Shown here piece after piece: positions 62,010 to 64,000 of a DNA stretch of 64,000 nucleotides. The notes beneath the pieces are model-generated. The model had not been told where the DNA came from and did not search any database. It was given only the letters and a program-made list of their open reading frames with translations. The stretch is from NCBI GenBank assembly GCA_002408085.1, contig DHQL01000023.1:18120-82119 (forward strand), written 5' to 3'. The stretch comes from Spirochaeta sp. UBA5339. Its GTDB lineage: Bacteria > Spirochaetota > Spirochaetia > DSM-2461. Both the position numbers and the translations under genes were made by a program. Each line of letters opens with the position of its first letter. Position 1 is the stretch's first letter.

Positions 62010-62621
62010 CTATCTGTCAAAGAGTGAGAGATACTCGCCGTAGCCCTCGGACTCCATTTTCTCCAGAGGGATAAAACGCAGGGACGCCGAGTTGATGCAG
62101 TACCGGAGCCCCGTGGGTGCCGGTCCGTCTGAAAAGACATGGCCCAGATGACTGTCCCCGTAAAAACTGCGCACCTCTATTCTGACCATTCCGAAGGAGC
62201 TGTCCCGGTGCTCGATGATGTTCCCCCCGCTTACGGGCTTTGTAAAACTGGGCCAGCCGGTGCCGGAATCGAACTTGTCCAGAGAGCTGAAGAGAACCTC
62301 GCCCGAAACTATATCCACATAGATCCCCTTATCATGGTTGTCCCAGTACTCATTGGCAAAGGCACGCTCAGTGCCCTCCTCCTGGGTAACCTGGAACTGA
62401 AGAGGGGTCAGCCGGGACCTGAGATCATCTCTGTCGGGCTTACTGTACTCCATATCTCCGACTCCCGGAGGGGGAAGAGGAGCTTCCGCAGCCTGGCCGG
62501 CGCTCTCCATCCCCATATCCGCAGAATCTTTATCACCGGGGCCCTTGCCCTGGGAATAAGCCGCGATTCCCAAAACCAGCAGCAGAACCGCTGCCGCCGT
62601 AAAAACTCTTATACCTGTCAT
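62010..62621 (-). CDS. msrB: Exported peptide-methionine (R)-S-oxide reductase MsrB
   Basis: A 203-residue enzyme with a signal sequence (about 1-23) and the MsrB motifs DSGTGWPSF, GDSHLGHVFSDGP and GLRYCINSASLRFIP (catalytic Cys175). The position that carries the resolving Cys in many MsrB (SGCGWPSF) is Thr121, and zinc-binding CxxC motifs are absent; Cys175 is the only cysteine. The ATG at 62621 is eight bases after GGAGG; an earlier ATG overlaps that box. Confidence 0.93.
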   Translation of the reverse strand: MTGIRVFTAAAVLLLVLGIAAYSQGKGPGDKDSADMGMESAGQAAEAPLPPPGVGDMEYSKPDRDDLRSRLTPLQFQVTQEEGTERAFANEYWDNHDKGIYVDIVSGEVLFSSLDKFDSGTGWPSFTKPVSGGNIIEHRDSSFGMVRIEVRSFYGDSHLGHVFSDGPAPTGLRYCINSASLRFIPLEKMESEGYGEYLSLFDR

Positions 62622-62636
62622 TTGAAATACCTCCAT

Positions 62637-62744
62637 AAAACGCCGGACCAGGATCTCAATCTGCCCCGTTTTGTCCGCCTGCCCGGCTCAGCCGCCTGGC
62701 CGTACTATCCGCCAGCCCGACCTGTCCACCTGGCCTGTCCCGAT
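62637..62744. other. DipZ-msrB gap with degenerate CCRCCTGSCC repeats
   Basis: The 108-base gap contains at least three imperfect copies of CCGCCTGGCC (forms CCGCCTGCCC, CCGCCTGGCC, CCACCTGGCC on the plus strand) and related CC-rich words. No promoter or terminator is evident. Confidence 0.4.
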
Positions 62745-64000
62745 CTATCCAAAGGTAAAGGCATAAAGCCTCACCCTCCCCTCTACATTCAGTTCCAGCA
62801 GATGCTCCGATGAAGCTTCCAGATCCACCAGCTGATAGAGCCGGTTCTCCACAGGTTCCAGCACACCCTGCTCCACATCCTCCGTATCTGAGGGAATCAT
62901 CCCGTCCAGGCTCAGCTCTATCCGGCTGCCGTCTTCCACCGGCTGAATAACCAGAAAGACCTTCTTCCCCCTGAACCGGAGAGCAAGTCTGCCGGTTTCA
63001 TCGTTTTCAATAAACTGCTCCCTGATGGTCCAGCGGCCCTCAAAGCCCCACTCGTCGATCTCAAGTTCCTGTGGCAGGCTGAACAGAACCGACTTATCCT
63101 GCGCATAATCTGCACCGGAAAAGCTACTGCTTCTGCCGTAGCCAAGATAGGTCTCAGGAGTCCGTGGCTCTCTTCTACCCTCACCGGATTCAGACTGCGC
63201 AAAAGGCTCGGAAGCAGGAGTCCCTGCCTCGGCAAGAAGCTCTCGGATCACCATCTCTGAGGCTTCATACTTGCCCTCGCCGAAGTGGAAGTATCTGACC
63301 CGCCCCCCGGCATCGATAAAGTAGTGGGCTGGCCAGTAGCGGTTGTCATAGGCCCGCCACTGGGAAAAATCATTGTCCTGCACCACAGGCCAGCTGACGC
63401 CCAGGTCCTCCACGGCCTTTCTCAGGTTCCCCTCGTTCCGTTCAAAGGCGAACTCCGGAGAGTGGACTCCGATAATTACCAGTCCCTGGGAGGAGTATTT
63501 CTCATGCCACTCCTGGAGATAGGGAATTGTCCTGATGCAGTTAATACAGCTGTAGGTCCAGAAATCAACAAGGACCACCTTCCCCTTAAGTTCTTCCATG
63601 GTAAGGGGCTCCGAGTTGATCCACGCCCCCTTGGCAATCAGTTCGGGAGCCGGACCGTAGTCGCTGGTCTGTCCTGTTTCAGGAGGATTCCGCCAGGAGA
63701 GTTCTCCGGAAGCCGAACCGGAGACTTCCGAACTTCCAGCCCCGGCAGCCGAGCCTGTCCTGCGCTCCTCCAGCGCCCTTGTCACAGGCTCCACAGTTTC
63801 CAGAACAGTCAGCCCGCTGCCGTAGGAGGGAAAGGCCCTGAGAACCAGGGTTTGAAACTTCCGGTCCAGATCAAAGCCGATACCAAGGCCAACAACAACC
63901 ATCACCAGGGCAAAGACCTTCTGAATCTTTCCCGTGGACTTTTTGAGTCCGGGAACCCGGTCCAGAAGCTTTCTTCCTCCCGCCATAACAGCAAGCATCG
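62745..64000 (-). CDS. DipZ-like CcdA-thioredoxin fusion protein (partial, 5' end outside window)
   Basis: The visible 417 residues begin in the last membrane helices of a CcdA-type domain (LLDRVPGLKKSTGKIQKV, then a helix at about 28-41), followed by a periplasmic linker, a thioredoxin-like domain with the redox pair CINC (Cys151, Cys154 of the visible part) in FWTYSCINCIRTIPYL, and a C-terminal beta-rich carbohydrate-binding-like domain. This order is that of DipZ, which carries electrons across the membrane. The gene lies upstream of msrB and msrA on the same strand, which suggests it supplies their reductant. Confidence 0.85.
   Translation of the reverse strand, partial: MLAVMAGGRKLLDRVPGLKKSTGKIQKVFALVMVVVGLGIGFDLDRKFQTLVLRAFPSYGSGLTVLETVEPVTRALEERRTGSAAGAGSSEVSGSASGELSWRNPPETGQTSDYGPAPELIAKGAWINSEPLTMEELKGKVVLVDFWTYSCINCIRTIPYLQEWHEKYSSQGLVIIGVHSPEFAFERNEGNLRKAVEDLGVSWPVVQDNDFSQWRAYDNRYWPAHYFIDAGGRVRYFHFGEGKYEASEMVIRELLAEAGTPASEPFAQSESGEGRREPRTPETYLGYGRSSSFSGADYAQDKSVLFSLPQELEIDEWGFEGRWTIREQFIENDETGRLALRFRGKKVFLVIQPVEDGSRIELSLDGMIPSDTEDVEQGVLEPVENRLYQLVDLEASSEHLLELNVEGRVRLYAFTFG

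Noticed and set aside
61337..62140. MsrA with a 47-residue N-terminal extension
   Set aside because: The extension overlaps msrB and reads as a frame shadow; the ATG at 61999 has an ideal AGGAGG box and begins a normal signal peptide.
1..64000. CRISPR arrays, tRNA or rRNA genes, insertion sequences, prophage
   Set aside because: No spaced direct repeats of CRISPR type, no cloverleaf-like or rRNA-like stretches, and no transposase or terminal inverted repeats were seen on reading both strands; this was by eye, so short RNAs could be missed.

Overview
This window looks like a chromosome segment from a free-living spirochaete (family Spirochaetaceae or a close relative). The flagellar genes follow the spirochaete order flgB-flgC-fliE-fliF-fliG-fliH-fliI-fliJ-flbB-fliK-flgD-flgE-flbD-motA-motB-fliL-fliM-fliY-fliO-fliP-fliQ-fliR-flhB-flhA-flhF-flhG, the same 26-gene series known from the Borrelia flgB operon. 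The spirochaete collar protein FlbB is present, and the hook protein FlgE has Lys165 and Cys178, the pair that forms the lysinoalanine cross-link in Treponema denticola. Coding density is high, no gap between genes exceeds 300 bases, and I saw no rRNA, tRNA, CRISPR array or insertion sequence.

Layout. Positions 1-243 hold the 3' end of a plus-strand threonine ammonia-lyase (ACT domain). From about 44.8 kb down to 275, some 48 genes all read on the minus strand with gaps under 100 bases. They start with a reduced division and cell-wall (dcw) cluster: mraZ, rsmH, ftsL, murF, mraY, ftsW, ftsQ, ftsA, ftsZ. A linker follows: xerD, a TPR lipoprotein, dprA, xerC, hslV, hslU. Next come the 26 flagellar genes. 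The tail is a membrane protein of unknown function, the flagellar sigma factor fliA, fapA (DUF342), two small unknown proteins (one SwrB-like), a CheA-type kinase and a PTS IIA protein. A strong promoter and a four-repeat MraZ operator stand at the head. Two further sigma-70-type promoter candidates lie inside the run, before fliL and before the unknown gene preceding fliA. Hairpins sit at the hslU-flgB, flgC-fliE, fliE-fliF and fliY-fliO junctions.

Positions 45.0-49.9 kb hold an alpha-glucan locus: a GH57 branching enzyme with a DUF4912 protein (minus), divergent from a GH57/DUF3536 protein (plus). Positions 49.9-52.5 kb hold a zinc-ribbon methyltransferase, a secreted protein resembling an inactive LytM/M23 domain, and a membrane-anchored propeller-like protein. 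Cytidine deaminase (plus) follows. Next is a minus-strand group: nucleosidase-like protein, cheW, a DegT-like aminotransferase homologue lacking the PLP lysine, nadK, recN and an unknown. Positions 58.8-61.3 kb hold an orphan ABC substrate-binding protein divergent from a lactate racemase (LarA) homologue, with well-formed promoters and a palindromic operator between them. The last 2.7 kb holds exported MsrA and MsrB downstream of a DipZ-like CcdA-thioredoxin protein that runs off the window.

The main block ties cell division, chromosome-dimer resolution, protein quality control and flagellum assembly into one transcriptional direction. I did not find a wholly new system. The least explained points are the unknown genes in the fliA tail, the pseudo-M23/propeller pair, the PLP-lysine-less DegT homologue beside cheW, the structured junctions around fliE, and the probable leaderless, promoter-abutting start of larA.
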